NCBI GenBank assembly: GCA_011503125.2 | Contig: WWBZ02000001.1 | Span: 4,464,001 to 4,528,000, forward strand | DNA from: Botryosphaeria dothidea | Taxonomy: Eukaryota; Ascomycota; Dothideomycetes; Botryosphaeriales; Botryosphaeriaceae | Direction of reading: 5' to 3' | Length of the DNA: 64,000 bases | Shown here: positions 21,845 through 33,387 of the stretch, one piece after another | How positions within the stretch are numbered: the first letter of the stretch is position 1 | How the letters are laid out: every line of letters begins with the position of its first letter | Position numbers and translations under genes: made by a program | Notes under the pieces: model-generated | The model's database searches: none | What the model saw: only the letters and a program-made list of their open reading frames with translations | What the model was told of the DNA's origin: nothing

Positions 21845-23359
21845 GTATCTGATGGCGTTTCAAGGTTACTGCAGTTCCAAATAGCAAAGACTAGTTCTCT
21901 TGCCCGGTTTTCAATCAGGGAGCATGAAATGAAGAAGGCCCACAGAAGCGGTTTGGCAGACACCAATGAGAGTGCATCGGGAACTCACCCAAAGACAAAA
22001 ACCAAAGGGTATACAAGGACACAGGTCGAGGTGTGAGCGTTCTCTATTGCCAATACAAGCCTTTGACGTCATGTAGGGAACCGTCGCTTTATCTGGATGA
22101 GGAAGAACGTATGTCAATGCTATAGGGCCAGAAGAACTTTGCCGGGCCGGAAAAATGTTCGTTTCGTCTGGCACTGCCCCCCATGCCAGAGTTTCGACTC
22201 TTTCCCCACTCCATCAGGTCAGTCGAATAATTCATCATCATCTCAGCAGCGCTATTCTGTCTCGCAATCCGGCTCAGTCAGTGAAGAATCTCGCACACTT
22301 TCCATGGAGCGAAATCAATGGAGACTTACTGAAAGGGTGGCTGAACAGCCGTCTCACCTGGTTCTCCACTCTTGACTACGCTCTCAATGCCACTAGTCGT
22401 CACGAGCCGTAGGAACACATCTCCCTCTAGGTGTGTTGTGTAACAATACTTGGCCAATGAAAGTATTCGACGATCCATGCGATCCTCAAATGTTTGCTTC
22501 TTTTAGTACTACCGCTCATCCGTGCTCATCATGGACAGATTCATCCAGAAAGTCTCCTTTGCAACATGAGGCTTCTGATTGCGCGGAAACTACTTTCAGG
22601 CTGGCCTGCTGACGAAGAACGTCGGGAATTGTCAAGGAAACTGACACGCGCCGACTATCTTGCCAGTAATCTTACTTGGAATCCTAGCCTCCTCCCGTGA
22701 GTGTTCTAGCTCTATGAGAGACGAAGATTTGAATCCCGATGCAACACCTTTGTAAATTCCCCCTTTCATGGATTCTGAAGAGCCTCAGCGTTTACCATGA
22801 TAGCCATGGTGTGGCCATTGACTAAGCATCCGGAAGTCGAGGGTAGCTCAAGACCATCCACGCTTTCTCCGAGTGATATTGGGTAGAGCGTCAAAGAATA
22901 GTGGTGCTTTTTTTTTGTCCAGATCAAGCTGAGACGGATCGTATTCTGCTCCTGCTGCGTCATGGGTGAAAGAGCTGAGGAAAACGACAACCACAGTGAG
23001 AGGGATGGTCCAGGCAGAACAGCTGCGAGGCTGAAAGTAACGGTCCCTTACGACTCTAGAACCAATGGGTTTCGTGGTTGCGTGGTGGTGTGATTGGCGA
23101 AGCAAACAACATGCGGCACGGCGGTGACACAGATGAGCATGTGTCGAACATCCGTAGGCTATTCGCAGTCGAGGTTACCGCTCGGGGCAGGCACAGCCTC
23201 TGGTGCTTCCACGGACGGTAAGTGCGAGGGCCGGCGCCCACCGATGATAGCAAGGCGGTAGTGGTTCCGCCGCAACTGGAAGGCACCTCTCTTGGCCTCG
23301 TCCTTCAACTTAACCAGCAACCTCCCCTCATCGTTCTTCGCTCAGCTTTCAACACTGCG
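21845..23359. other. Intergenic region with a possible broken minus-strand gene
   Basis: 1.5 kb without a supported intact gene. Two minus-strand frames around 22766-23060 look protein-like and are listed separately. The rest shows nothing. Confidence 0.45.
22766..23060 (-). pseudogene. Possible interrupted secreted-protein gene
   Basis: One minus-strand frame gives AWTIPLTVVVVFLSSFTHDA followed by AGAEYDPSQLDLDKKK, which looks like a signal peptide followed by a mature N-terminus. A second frame continues YSLTLYPISLGESVDGLELP and then STSGCLVNGHTMAIMVNAEA, ending at a stop at 22766. The two frames meet at a run of nine A (minus strand, about 22912-22920). No in-frame ATG is visible upstream. 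This could be a decayed gene, a gene with an unseen intron or a sequencing length error in the A run. No family recognised. Confidence 0.25.
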
Positions 23360-23473
23360 ATGTGCTGTTGGCCCTTTACTGAATACATTATCGAAGACCC
23401 GCCCAAGCGAAAGAAAAAGAAGATGGCTTGGCTCAGAGCCCGCTGGTGGGATGATCGTTGGAATGACCATTGG
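23360..23473 (+). CDS. Possible alternative first exon, Trp/Lys-rich
   Basis: An ATG at 23360 opens 38 codons (MCCWPFTEYIIEDPP, then a Lys-rich stretch, then ARWWDDRWNDHW) ending exactly at a GTAAGT donor at 23474. If spliced in phase 0 to the AG just before TGGGCTGCG at 23673, it would replace the first codons of the 23635 gene. Alternatively it is a short upstream ORF in the leader. RNA evidence is needed to choose. Confidence 0.3.
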
Positions 23474-23634
23474 GTAAGTCACCTGCTCGCCGCTGCCCAA
23501 TCCGGACGCTCCCGATGTCACTCCGCGCGTCCCTCATCCAATACTTTCCTCCAACGTCACTTCATCCTTCTCCTCAAACTTTCTCCCGTCCAACAACCTC
23601 GACTTCACAACACTTGGCACTCAACACCGCAATC

Positions 23635-24253
23635 ATGAACCGCGTCGGCCAAGTCAACGACTACGAACAGTGGGCTGCGGATGCCAACCGTGGTCAGGAC
23701 GAGCGCCTGACTACCACGGCTGCTTCTCGCACTCACGCTGCTCAAGCTCAGCGGCTGAGTGACGCACAGGTTGACAATGATCGCCACCACACCTACTACT
23801 ACGTCCCGCGCTCCGATGACCGCGGTGCTGCCTACTACTACTACCCGGTACTTCACTTCGCAAGGCATTTGCCAGCTGTCTTAAGACACCAATGCTAACT
23901 TGGTCTCGCATCTACAGTGGTCTCGTGGAGGCAGCAGGGACTCCTGGGACTGGTACGACAGCTACCCGCGCAACAACCCTCGCCACTACAACCACACGTG
24001 GTATGGCCGCACCCATAACGAGGTCCTTGCCGATTACTACTCCTATGCTATGCGCCACCACCTTGGTAGGGCTCCCCGTGCAGGCGATCAGGAGTGGGTT
24101 CCGCGTAACCCGCGCGATGACCAGATGTTCTGGGTGAAGGAGGTCGATGGCGGCTGGACCCAGCGTGCCAACAACACCATTGAGAACGACCTTCGCCCGG
24201 GCTACTGGTCTGAGTACCGTGGCAAGCCCATCTTCATTCGCACGCGTGATTAG
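23635..24253 (+). CDS. Tyr/Trp/His-rich small protein of unknown function
   Basis: Two exons: 23635-23847 and 23918-24253, giving 182 aa; the intron is GTACTT..CTACAG with a GCTAAC branch site. The N-terminal half is Gln/Ala/Asp-rich with TYYYVPRS and AAYYYYPW; the C-terminal half has WYDSYPRNNPRHYNHTWY, followed by a block with VLADYYSYAMRHHLGRAP and the end RPGYWSEYRGKPIFIRTRD. No signal peptide or TM helix, so it is probably cytosolic or nuclear. No domain recognised. The start is open to question because the frame of a possible upstream exon (23360-23473) could be spliced in instead. Confidence 0.6.
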
Positions 24254-25231
24254 ATCCGCTACAACTGGTAAGCTGACTTGCTTTTGCAGCTTGGTGGTAC
24301 GGCTGCTATGATTGGTTGCCATGCTCTGATGAGTCTCACAGCTATCGGTCTACACTCCATGTCAAGCTTCTTCGGATCTACACTCAATGGTCTTGCGGCA
24401 ACGATTGATTCTCCTGCAACAAATTCTCGGGGTCGTAAAGCGCCTTCTACTCACACTTGATGAAAGCGAGACGGCGCAATGCTTAACGACATGCTGGGCT
24501 TTCTCTCTGATCAAACTCCAGAAAGCGTGGCTGATCAGCACTAAATTGAAGGACTTGACCGAAGAGTCCGCTGATCAGTTATCGGGTCCAAAATTTCCTA
24601 TGTTTATCTCCTTTCGAATTCTGGGATTTGAGTCAAAGTCTGCATATCTCGCTATTGGCGGATTGCTTTGTACCTTGATTACGGGTCTCTATTGGCGAAC
24701 TGGTGGACGGTCTGGTTTCTACGTTCTGGGATGCACTGCCTTTGATTTTACATTTGACGTCCACTGGGTTGGGCGAACAAAAAAGGTAGTCCAATCAAAC
24801 AAGTCCCTTTCATTGCGAAACGTGGCCTCATGGCCTGTGCAAAGATTGACATGTCGTTGCCTGTTGATGACGAGGTGCATATAAAGGTGCGCTTCGGCGG
24901 CCGTTCAGGCATGCCGCCAACGCTGCGTTGCGTCAAACTGACCCCACCACCCAATGACGTCGCCTGCAAAAAGATGCCGCTCCCCACCGCCAACCCGCTA
25001 AACACGCTCGGCTTTCTCCTCGTCCTCGTGTTGGCCTTCTTCCCCAACCTCTTCATCGGACTCCTGAAACTCCCATTCACACCTTTGTTCTCAACACCGT
25101 CGGTTCCCTCGCTGCCGCCGTGCGCCTGCTGCCCGCCCGCGCATTGCTTCCCGACGCCTACCGCCATCGAAACACCACTCATCGCACACCCCACTTCAGA
25201 AGCAACAACACAGCCACCACCACCAGCAACG
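24254..25231. other. Intergenic region upstream of the YjbQ gene
   Basis: A TATAAA at 24880-24885 lies 347 nt before the YjbQ start. The YjbQ frame stays open back to an ATG at 24830, encoding a Pro-rich and hydrophobic extension not expected for the family; I regard it as untranslated leader. Confidence 0.45.
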
Positions 25232-25730
25232 ATGTCGTGGTTCCAGAAGACCATCCACCTCCCGCCCAAGTCCAAGGGCTCCTACCTCGTCACCGACCAC
25301 ATCGAGCGCGAGCTGCCCGAGCTGCGCGACTACAAGGTCGGCCTGCTCAACCTCTTCGTCCAGCACACATCGTGCGCGCTCAGCCTGAACGAGAACTGGG
25401 ACGAGGATGTGCGCGACGACATGACGGACGCGCTCGACCGCATCGCGCCCGAGGACCGGAAGGGAGATTTGTACAGGCACAGCGCTGAGGGGTTGGACGA
25501 TATGCCGGTGAGTGATTATGGATGGGACGAAATGAAAATGAAGAAGGAATACTGATTTTTTTTTTTGGCAGGCTCATATCAAGTCCGCCCTTGTGGGTGC
25601 GAGCGTGACGATTCCAATCTCGAATGGCAGACTGGCGACGGGAACGTGGCAGGGTGTTTGGTACTTAGAGTTTAGGGCGTCGAAGCATGCGAGGAAGGTT
25701 GTCGCGACGATTCAAGGGGAGAAGAGCTGA
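25232..25730 (+). CDS. YjbQ/UPF0047 family protein
   Basis: Two exons, 25232-25507 and 25572-25730, join to 144 aa, matching the usual ~140-residue YjbQ length. It begins MSWFQKTIHLPPKSKGSYLV. The conserved core is complete: GLLNLFVQHTSCALSLNEN, WDEDVRDDM, APEDRKGDLYRH, AHIKSALVGASVTIPI, and TGTWQGVWYLEFRASKHARK followed by VVATIQGE. The His in HTS and the Asn-Glu pair are the family's conserved polar residues. The family is widespread in all domains of life; members are annotated as possible thiamine-phosphate synthases from weak complementation in bacteria, and the role in fungi is not known. The start at MSW is chosen over the longer open frame from 24830 because the family begins here. 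Confidence 0.92.
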
Positions 25731-26158
25731 GAGGGGGTAGGATTGGGTGGTTTACATGATTGCGGGGGGGGGCGAGAATGTCAATATGGAGTTCCAGCAT
25801 TCTGTCTTGAAGAGGGCGTTGCGATGGGAGGCTGATTGCCCTCAGGTGTGCAAGCTGACACGACGTTGAGCTGCGAATCACAGAGGTTTACATGTGATTT
25901 TGAGTCAACTTCTTTTAGACTTGTACATGCTCATGGAGAAGCAAGTCCTATCTGAATGAAGTTCTAGCATACTTTTTCCAATGGCTTGGATAGCCAACTA
26001 CTATTACCCATGGAAGGTGTAAGTAGAACAATCCCTCCCAGAAACTTATATCCCGGCGAACGTTTCCAGTCTTTTCGCTAAAAAGTTGCGCCAATAACTA
26101 GACTTCCGCGCTTCCAGCTTGAAGTTTGATCCTGAAGACTCGAGCAGCCACAGAGCTT
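25731..26158. other. Convergent 3' spacer
   Basis: 428 nt between the YjbQ stop (plus) and the F-box-like gene stop (minus); probably both 3' UTRs. Nothing else seen. Confidence 0.5.
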
Positions 26159-28060
26159 CTAACGATGCTGTCGAAAGTACCAGTGCTGACTCTCCTCAGC
26201 ACGCTGAGCTTCAGTATTCTCACCTCGCTTCTGCCTAGTCGTCAGGTTCAAAGCTGCCAAATCCGGCAACGGGATGGGTCTCAGCCACGTCCAATCGACA
26301 TAGCCCCACAGTATGAAATCCAAGAAGCAGCGGTGGATGTTCATGCCCCGCCTAACCGCCTCCCTGAGCAGCAGCTGGTCCGGCCGAAGCAGGAAATCCG
26401 CACCCTGCTTCCAGCCCTCGCGGCCCAGCGAGCCCACCTTCTCGACCGGCACGCCCAACATCGTCTCGCCCTCCTCAACCTCCCTAGGCTGACCGTCCGG
26501 CCCCGACGGCACCCTGCCATCCCATTCAATCACCATCGTCATCACCTCCAAGCGGGTCCTGGCGTTCAAGCCCCTCAGCGCCTCCCACAGCACAACCAGG
26601 CTCTTCTGGCCAAGGAAGAGGCGGCGCAGCAAGCACTCGCCGTTGCCCAGCAGCGGGTCCGAGAAGCGCAGGTCCAGCTTGATGCAGAACATGAGCGCCA
26701 GGAAGATGTCGCGGTGGGACCAGAGGTCGGGGTCGCGCGTGGCGGCGAGGCGCTGGCCGTTGTACGGCTGGTCCATCAGCGCCCAGAGGCGCAGGACGGC
26801 GCCCTGGACGCAGGCCGGGAAGCGGTGGCCCTCGAGCGCGAGGCAGAGCAGAATGTCGTGCACGATGGCTTCGCGGTAGGCGCACATGAAGACCCACTTG
26901 AGGCCAGGCACGGTGCGGGTGGTTTCGGAGGTGTGGGCGTTGGGGTCGCTTGGGTTGGTGGCGCGCGTACGCAGGACCGGGTCTTGGATGCAGGCGCGCT
27001 TGTAGAGCTGGTAGGGGAAGATGGTGCTGGAGAGCGGGGCGTAGTTGAGGGCGAGCTGCTTGATGTGCGTCGAGTAGTGCGAGTTGATCAGGACGTAGAA
27101 GCGCTTGGAGACGCAGTAGAGGTTGAAGAACTCCTTGAGACCGAGGTAGTTGCAGACGTTGAGCAAGACGTCGTTCTGGCTCATGATGGCCTCGCCCATG
27201 CTGAAGCGGAAGTGCTGCTTGCCTTTCTGCATCCTGGGCACGCGTTGGTTCGCGAAGACTGGGCTGGGTGGAGGGGTCAGGTCGCCGATGTCAATGTCTT
27301 CAGGAAGCTTCTCTGGTCCTGCGGCTTCGAGGGCATCCATGACGTTGTCAAAAGGCTCCTCGTCATCCGTATCGCCCTTTTTGGCAGCTTTCGTGGTCGT
27401 CTTGCTGGCTTGCTCGCCTTCTACACCACTCATCCGGGTGTCAGCGGGCTTCTCGTCCTTGTCAGCCTCCTTTCCATCTTTGACGTTGCCCGCATCTTGA
27501 AACAACTGGCCGAAGGATGAAGCTAATGCAGATATAGGACCTTTTCCCTTCTTCGGAGAAGCACTGCTTGCGGAGCCCGCAGCAGGTTCATTGAGGTAGC
27601 TCGACGTGCCAGAAGCAAGACCACCGATACCCAGTCCAAAAGAGGTGATTGCCGCATTGGGGCCATTAGAGGCGCCCTTGTGTGGTGTGCCGGCCGTGGA
27701 GGATTGTGAAGGTGAGAATTCGCTGTTGGCAGTCTCAGGTGAGATCTTCAAGTTCGGCTTCGTGCGCTTGCGGCGGAGGATGAGTGACGGCGAGTCTGGA
27801 TGGGGTGAGTTGCTGGCCTGGCGCTTGCCCTTGCCCTTGGGTTGACCCGGGAGGGAGGCGGTGGGTTGCGCTGCGTGGTTATGTCAGAGGTGTATTTGTA
27901 CGCTGGGTGATTATTGCTCACCTCCATGTTGTAGAGCGCATGAAGAAGGTGAGAGCTGGGAAGACCCAGGTGTCATCTCATCCTGTCCTTTGGCCTTAGG
28001 TTGCTTGTCGTCGTCCATCTTGTCTTCGTCGGTGGAGTTCAGTAGGAATCGGATGTCCAT
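26159..28060 (-). CDS. F-box-like protein with long disordered N-terminus
   Basis: Two exons, 28060-27922 and 27870-26159, join in frame to 616 aa. The start MDIRFLLNST is chosen over the in-frame ATG at 28018 because it is the first ATG. Residues 1-270 are Ser/Lys/Gly-rich and disordered with a basic patch (KGKGKRQ, LRRKRTK) that may serve as a nuclear signal. An F-box-like helix set follows at about 275-320 (NDVLLNVCNYLGLKEFFNLY). The C-terminal part is helical and conserved-looking (SHRDIFLALMFCIKLDLRF, LFLGQKSLVVLWEALRGL, MNIHRCFLDFILWGYVDWTW). If the F-box is real, it may be a substrate adaptor of an SCF ubiquitin ligase; that is inference. The intron sits after codon 46. Confidence 0.75.
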
Positions 28061-28607
28061 GCGACCTGGAGTTGGCAGCGCGTTTGCCGAGCACTGAACG
28101 TCTTTTGGTTTGAGAGGTACGCTGTGGCGGCTGTTGGAAGGTTCGGGCAGAAGTACTGGAGTGAAGATGACGAGGTGCTGGGGTCATTAAATATGGCGCG
28201 ACAACAATAGGAAGCCTTAGCGTGTGAAAGTGCACGCAGACAGTAAACAAGAGGTTGGAGACAACAAATTCACTCTGGCTAAACCCGATCTTTCAACTTC
28301 ACTTTGCTTTGCGTAGAATCTCATTCCAGATGCTACATTTTCGGAGCTGCTTTCAGTCGCCGTCTTGCAGCTCGTGGCTCTGAACGAGTGGAGCCGCCTG
28401 TTGAAAGGCGCTGCCAGGATGAGCTGGCACTTGACGTCAAATCTTACAGTGAAGAAACATATGCACAGATACGGTATCTTTTTCGCCGCCTTTGCCCTCT
28501 GGTGGATGAACACCTGACAAAACGCCTTTACCTTGACCAATATTGAACGCCAAACCCAAAAGTAATCAACTTTAATGCCGCCAAATATGTAAACCCCGGC
28601 ACGGTAA
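28061..28607. other. Spacer between two minus-strand genes
   Basis: 547 nt holding the 3' UTR of the GTP cyclohydrolase gene and the promoter of the F-box-like gene. Short overlapping ORFs have no support. Confidence 0.5.
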
Positions 28608-29674
28608 CTAGCGCCGGGCCATGACCAGATTCAGGAATTCTTCCCTGGTCTTAGCAGTCGACCTCATGCGGCCGAGCATGCAGCTTGTGGTGGTGGTGGA
28701 GGTGGTCTTTTCGACGCCGCGCATGACCATGCAGAGATGGCTCGATTCCATGACAACAGCAACACCTTGGGGCTGAAGAACCTCCGACAGGGCAAGGGCA
28801 ACCTGTTTTGTCAGGCGCTCTTGCACCTGGAGCCTGCGCGCAAACATCTCAGCGATCCTGGCGAGCTTCGAGAGACCAAGAACACGACGGTTCGGGATGT
28901 ATCCAATGTGCATCTAGTCAATGCTGGTCAGCAATCGTTGCGCAACAATCGCGGAGCATTTTTCTACCTTTCCAGTGAACGGGACCAGATGATGCTCACA
29001 GAGCGAAAAGATCTCAATATCTTTCACAATGACGAGTTCATCATGGTCCTCGTGGAATACTGCCCGATTGACGATATCAAACAGATTCTCCTCGTATCCC
29101 TTTGTAAAGAACAGCATGGCTTTCGCGTAGCGCTCCGGAGTCTCGAGGAGACCTTCACGGTTGGGGTCCTCGCCCAGGCATTCGAGAATGGTTCGTACTG
29201 CGCCCGACAGTTTCTGAAGGCGCTCGTCCTTCTGCTCCTCGGTGGCCTCTTTGCGCTCTCGCGTACCCAAGCCTACACGATGCATCAGCCATAGGGAACC
29301 AATTCACAAGTATAGTACTGCTTACTGGGCCAGCTCAGGCCGTCGAAGTCAATGGTAGGATGCTGCGTAAAGGGACTCTGCGGACGGCTAGTAGCCAGCG
29401 GCGTAGGCGGGGTCGCTTCGTCGCGCAAATCACGAGCATGCTCCCCGACAGCACCGTTCAGCGCGTGGTTCTTGCCGCGGTCCATGTTCTGTGTCTGAGG
29501 CCTGGAGGAGTTGCCATTTGGATGGGTCAGGTCAATGGGCTGACGGGCGCTAGAAGACGACTGGATGGACGCGAAGAGATGCTCGCGCTCTCGCCGGTCT
29601 CTTGCCTCTGTGGGCGTAGAGCCATTGCCGTTGACGTGCGGGGGAACGGCGGAGAGCGGCTGCTGAGGGTCCAT
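28608..29674 (-). CDS. GTP cyclohydrolase I
   Basis: Three exons: 29674-29326, 29272-28968 and 28913-28608, 319 aa. It converts GTP to 7,8-dihydroneopterin triphosphate, the first step of folate and tetrahydropterin synthesis, in the cytosol. The core is unmistakable: [34 protein letters not shown] joined across an intron to [48 protein letters not shown] and TSCMLG. The Zn ligands are visible as the Cys of LCEHH, a His of that motif and the Cys of HLCMVMRG. A ~100-residue Ser/Pro/Asn-rich N-terminus precedes the domain, as in other fungal orthologues. The frame is open to a second in-frame ATG at 29755, 27 codons upstream; I prefer MDPQQPLS. Confidence 0.95.
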
Positions 29675-31855
29675 TGTCGCCGGGAGATTGCGGGAGGTAA
29701 ATTTTTTGGGCGGGCAGCGGGCAGTTACGTCAAGTCGAGCGGCGGGCTGGTTCAAAGAGGTCGCGGGTGTGGAATTTGGCTACAGGCGCGGGGCCATCCG
29801 GGGGCATTGGGAAATCACCAGGTCGGAGAGCACAGGGCAGGTCGACGAGAGTAGGCAGGATATTTATTGCGATCGTGCTATGACACATCTTCGGGGACTT
29901 TTTGCGGCGGGCAGAAAGTTGCGCGCTCCGCTACCGCTTAGGGTTCCGCCGAGAAAGACGTTGCCAGATCCCTGTCTGCCATCAGTCGCGCCAGCCTGGC
30001 CCCGGCGTTCGCCCACGTGATTGCCGCCGCCTTCACAGCGCAGGGAGACCGCTCTGCACAACCTACTCCGCTGCCATCGCCATCGCCGGGCCGACATCCA
30101 CCGTCACCCTGAACCCGCTCATCGCAGAAAACGCCCTCCCGAGCCGGCGTCCTGGTATGTAACTCCCATGCTGCCGTCCTAATCCTTCGGCGACTTCTTG
30201 GAGTACCGTGACGCCCATGCGACGGACATCGCGCCCGCGGTCGCACTGCCATTCCACACCGCTCGAGCTCCCCCAGGGTGTTGGCCGATCAAGCGCCCGC
30301 CTCCACCGCACGCCTGCACCAATATATTGAGACGCTCTTGTTGCATTCAGGATGGTTTCGCTGGAAGATGGATGGGCACGTCGTCCGCGTGGTTTCACGC
30401 TGGGCGACAGCTGGGCGGCCTTCGCTCCGCCGTCCAGCAGGCGTGCGCTGCTGCGGCTTCGTACGCATGCTTCGCCGCAGCCTGGTTGAAGGAGGCAATC
30501 TGGGTCTACATCATCAGATCTACTGACTGTCCATTTGTGGCGACATGTCCGTTGCAAGGCAAGACGTCGTTTCGATGAGGAGGGGCCGTTGTCACCTTGT
30601 TGCTTACGCTCGTCTGGGTCCTTTATCTACCTAGTTGAGCAGACTCGCATCCTCCATATGTGGTCACCACATTGCCCTGGAAATGCCGGTTCCTCTGGGA
30701 GCGTCCAGACGGGAGATATTCACGACTGCACTCCCGTCAAAGCCGACAACCGCTGGTTGGGCAGCGCGCAACGATGCAAGATCGCTTTCCGTGAAGCATG
30801 ATCACGCTTCACAACGCAGTTGCTACGCCAGAGGGCAGTTCGAGGGCGCAGCTGCCGTACGGCAGGTGTGCATCGAGTGATGACCTCAAGAAATGGTATT
30901 TCTACTCCAGATCATGGTCCAGCCCACCGAGCGTCGATGCCCAATGCCCACGCCCTGGACAAAGCCACACACAACAAAGAGAGCCGCCCATCAGCCGCCA
31001 GGCTGCGATTTCGCCGACCCGCAGCCTTCGGAGTGAAGGAGAGAAACCAGCAACTTCATCAGCTGAGGCTGACCTACGTGTACGATCATCCAGGATCCGC
31101 CCACACCTCGCGTGGTGAGTGGCGGGTTGCATTTTTGGGAAGCCGGACAGGCTCCTCCGCCCCGTGGGATGGCGTTGTTGTGGCCGCGGTTGCCCAGGGC
31201 GTCGATAAAGTCGCTCTGGCTGCTGTGCTGGTGTGCGCTCCGCATGCATTTTTCGTAGATAGCTTGGCCCGTGACAGACGCGCGAATCAGCAGACGTGCG
31301 ATTCGATAGAGGAGCAGGATCTGAGGGCAGAGAGCGACTGGGCGAGTGGGCCCCCGGGGCGGAGGGTGGCGGCAGAAAGGCAACGCAACGCTACGCAACG
31401 CAAGGCACCGCGACGCAGGCTGGAACTACTGACGGCATCTCGACCGCGAACCGCAGCAGGCGCTGGGCACACTGAGAATATTCACACGGTCGCAGGCAGG
31501 GCGCTCTGGAGGGCTGCACCGGGCTGGGCGGAGCTGGAGTCAGTTGCGCCGCCTAGATCACGGTCACGGATACGCTTAGCCGGCTTCGGGACTGAGAGCC
31601 TCACTGACTGCATTTCGTGCGCGCGCCGCTCCTCACCTCCCGCGTGCACTCCATCCGCGCAGGCTCTGGCTCGACGGCTGCACTCGGCACTTCTGCAGGC
31701 GCACGCTCGCTGCACCTCTCACCCCCAGCCAAGCGTCCCGCCATCCCTGCGGTAAGTCTGCGTTTTGGTGTGGTTTCTTCCTTTCGCATCTCGCGTAGCG
31801 TGCCCGACACCTCTGCACCTTGCTTGAGTGCCCACATGTCTTCCTGACTATCTCT
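29675..31855. other. 2.2-kb divergent promoter region (GTP cyclohydrolase / CTK1)
   Basis: G+C-rich. A 311-codon plus-strand ORF (30820-31755) overlaps 60-135-codon ORFs on the other strand and has no domain, so I do not call it. It ends at a GTAAGT (31752) that may be a donor of a 5' UTR intron of CTK1, with AG candidates near 31798. Confidence 0.5.
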
Positions 31856-33351
31856 ATGGCTGGGTCAACGCCGTTGATAGATCAGTGGCGACCCGAGGAA
31901 CCAGCACCCAGGACCACCAGAGGTAGGGCCGCAGGTGATCGCAGTTTGTCGCGCGAGCGGGGACGCTCGCCAGCTCCAGCGCGCCGTGGACGAGGCCACG
32001 ATAGGAACGCCGCAGGTCGTCACTCGCCATCCGAACACACCATCCCGACATCCCGCCGCCGCTCGCGCTCCCGTGAGCGTGAGAGAAGCCGCAGCAGGAG
32101 GCCGCGTCGCAGTCGAGAGCGGCCATCGCCCACGCCAAGAGATCCAAAGGACGACCTTTACCGACCGTCCAGGAACAGAGCGCCGGGTGGAGAAAGGACC
32201 TCGCGCGAACACAGGCACCGACACGACTCGCCGCCATCAGCGAAACGACGACGGAGCATCAGCCCATCGAGCACGAGGGACCACCACAAGCGACACAAGC
32301 GTCATCGCAGCTCCAGCCTTGAGAGATCGCCCGAACGGCCCCGTGCGGCAGGCAAGCATCCCGATACTACCTCCTCCCCACGTCCCAGCCGCAGCGATCG
32401 AACAGCAACCCGCCGCTCGTCCCCCGACTCCTACGTTCCCTCTTCGACGCGCAGGCGCTCTCGCTCCGCCGAATCGCACTATAGGAGAGCTGCATCTCCC
32501 CCGAGACACCGCAAACGATCCGCCTCGCCCAGCAGACGCGAGCGGGCCCGGCGACCCGAGTCACCGCACCATTCTCCATCTCGTCGACACGCTCATCGCA
32601 GACGTACCCCCTCCGTTGAGGATAGACGCAGGCATTACAGGGACACTGGTGGCTCGAGCTCCAAGAGGGAGCGGGACTCTGACGTGCGGATACCAGGACG
32701 ATCAGGTCGTTCGCCCACCTCACGCTCCAGGAGGTCTCCATCTCCAGCTCCCAGAAGGCGTTCGCCGCCAGCGAAATCGGAGAGAAGGGATCACCGTTCC
32801 CGTTTATCCCCACGTCGTCGTCCGTCCCGCTCGCCTCCTCCCGTCCTCACGACACGAGACGGTCATCGTGCTGAGTCCCGCGCCTCCCGTGAATCTGATC
32901 GGCCTGTAAGATATAGCAGGCCTGGTTCTAGGCGAAGCTCGCGCGAGCGGGGACAAAGTCGAGATTACGAGTCAGATACCGCAAGGTCATTAGAGGGAGA
33001 GAAGAGAATGCGTGAGGGATATCCGAACCAAGGGAGACCTTCCCGTCCCCCAGTTGATACACGGAGCTACTCCAACACCCCTCCATATGCGGCATCGAAT
33101 CACGTCTCGCCACAGTCACAATCGCCTTATCCGGGGGGAAGAGGCGGTTGGGGAAGTCAGCCGCCTTACCATGGCAGTTATCATGGGTAAGTGATCATGA
33201 AAGCGAACTTGTCGGCAAAGCCTGATTACTATAGGTCCCCACCACATGGTTATTCGCCAAACCAGTCCCCTTATCATTCAAATTATCCTCCGTCACAACC
33301 GGCGTACTACCAGCAACAGCAGCAACAACAGCAGCAGCAACAACAGCAGCA

Positions 33352-33387
<36 letters not shown>

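Noticed and set aside
22700..22760. tRNA-like B box (GATTTGAATCCCG)
   Set aside because: No A box, no acceptor or anticodon stem could be paired around it.
26126..27520. 464-codon plus-strand ORF
   Set aside because: Exact antisense shadow of the F-box-like gene; composition is the typical Val/Glu/Ala/Arg of a mirror frame.
30820..31755. 311-codon plus-strand ORF upstream of CTK1
   Set aside because: Low-complexity Arg/Ala/Ser composition, overlapped by ORFs on the other strand, no domain; expected by chance in G+C-rich leader DNA.
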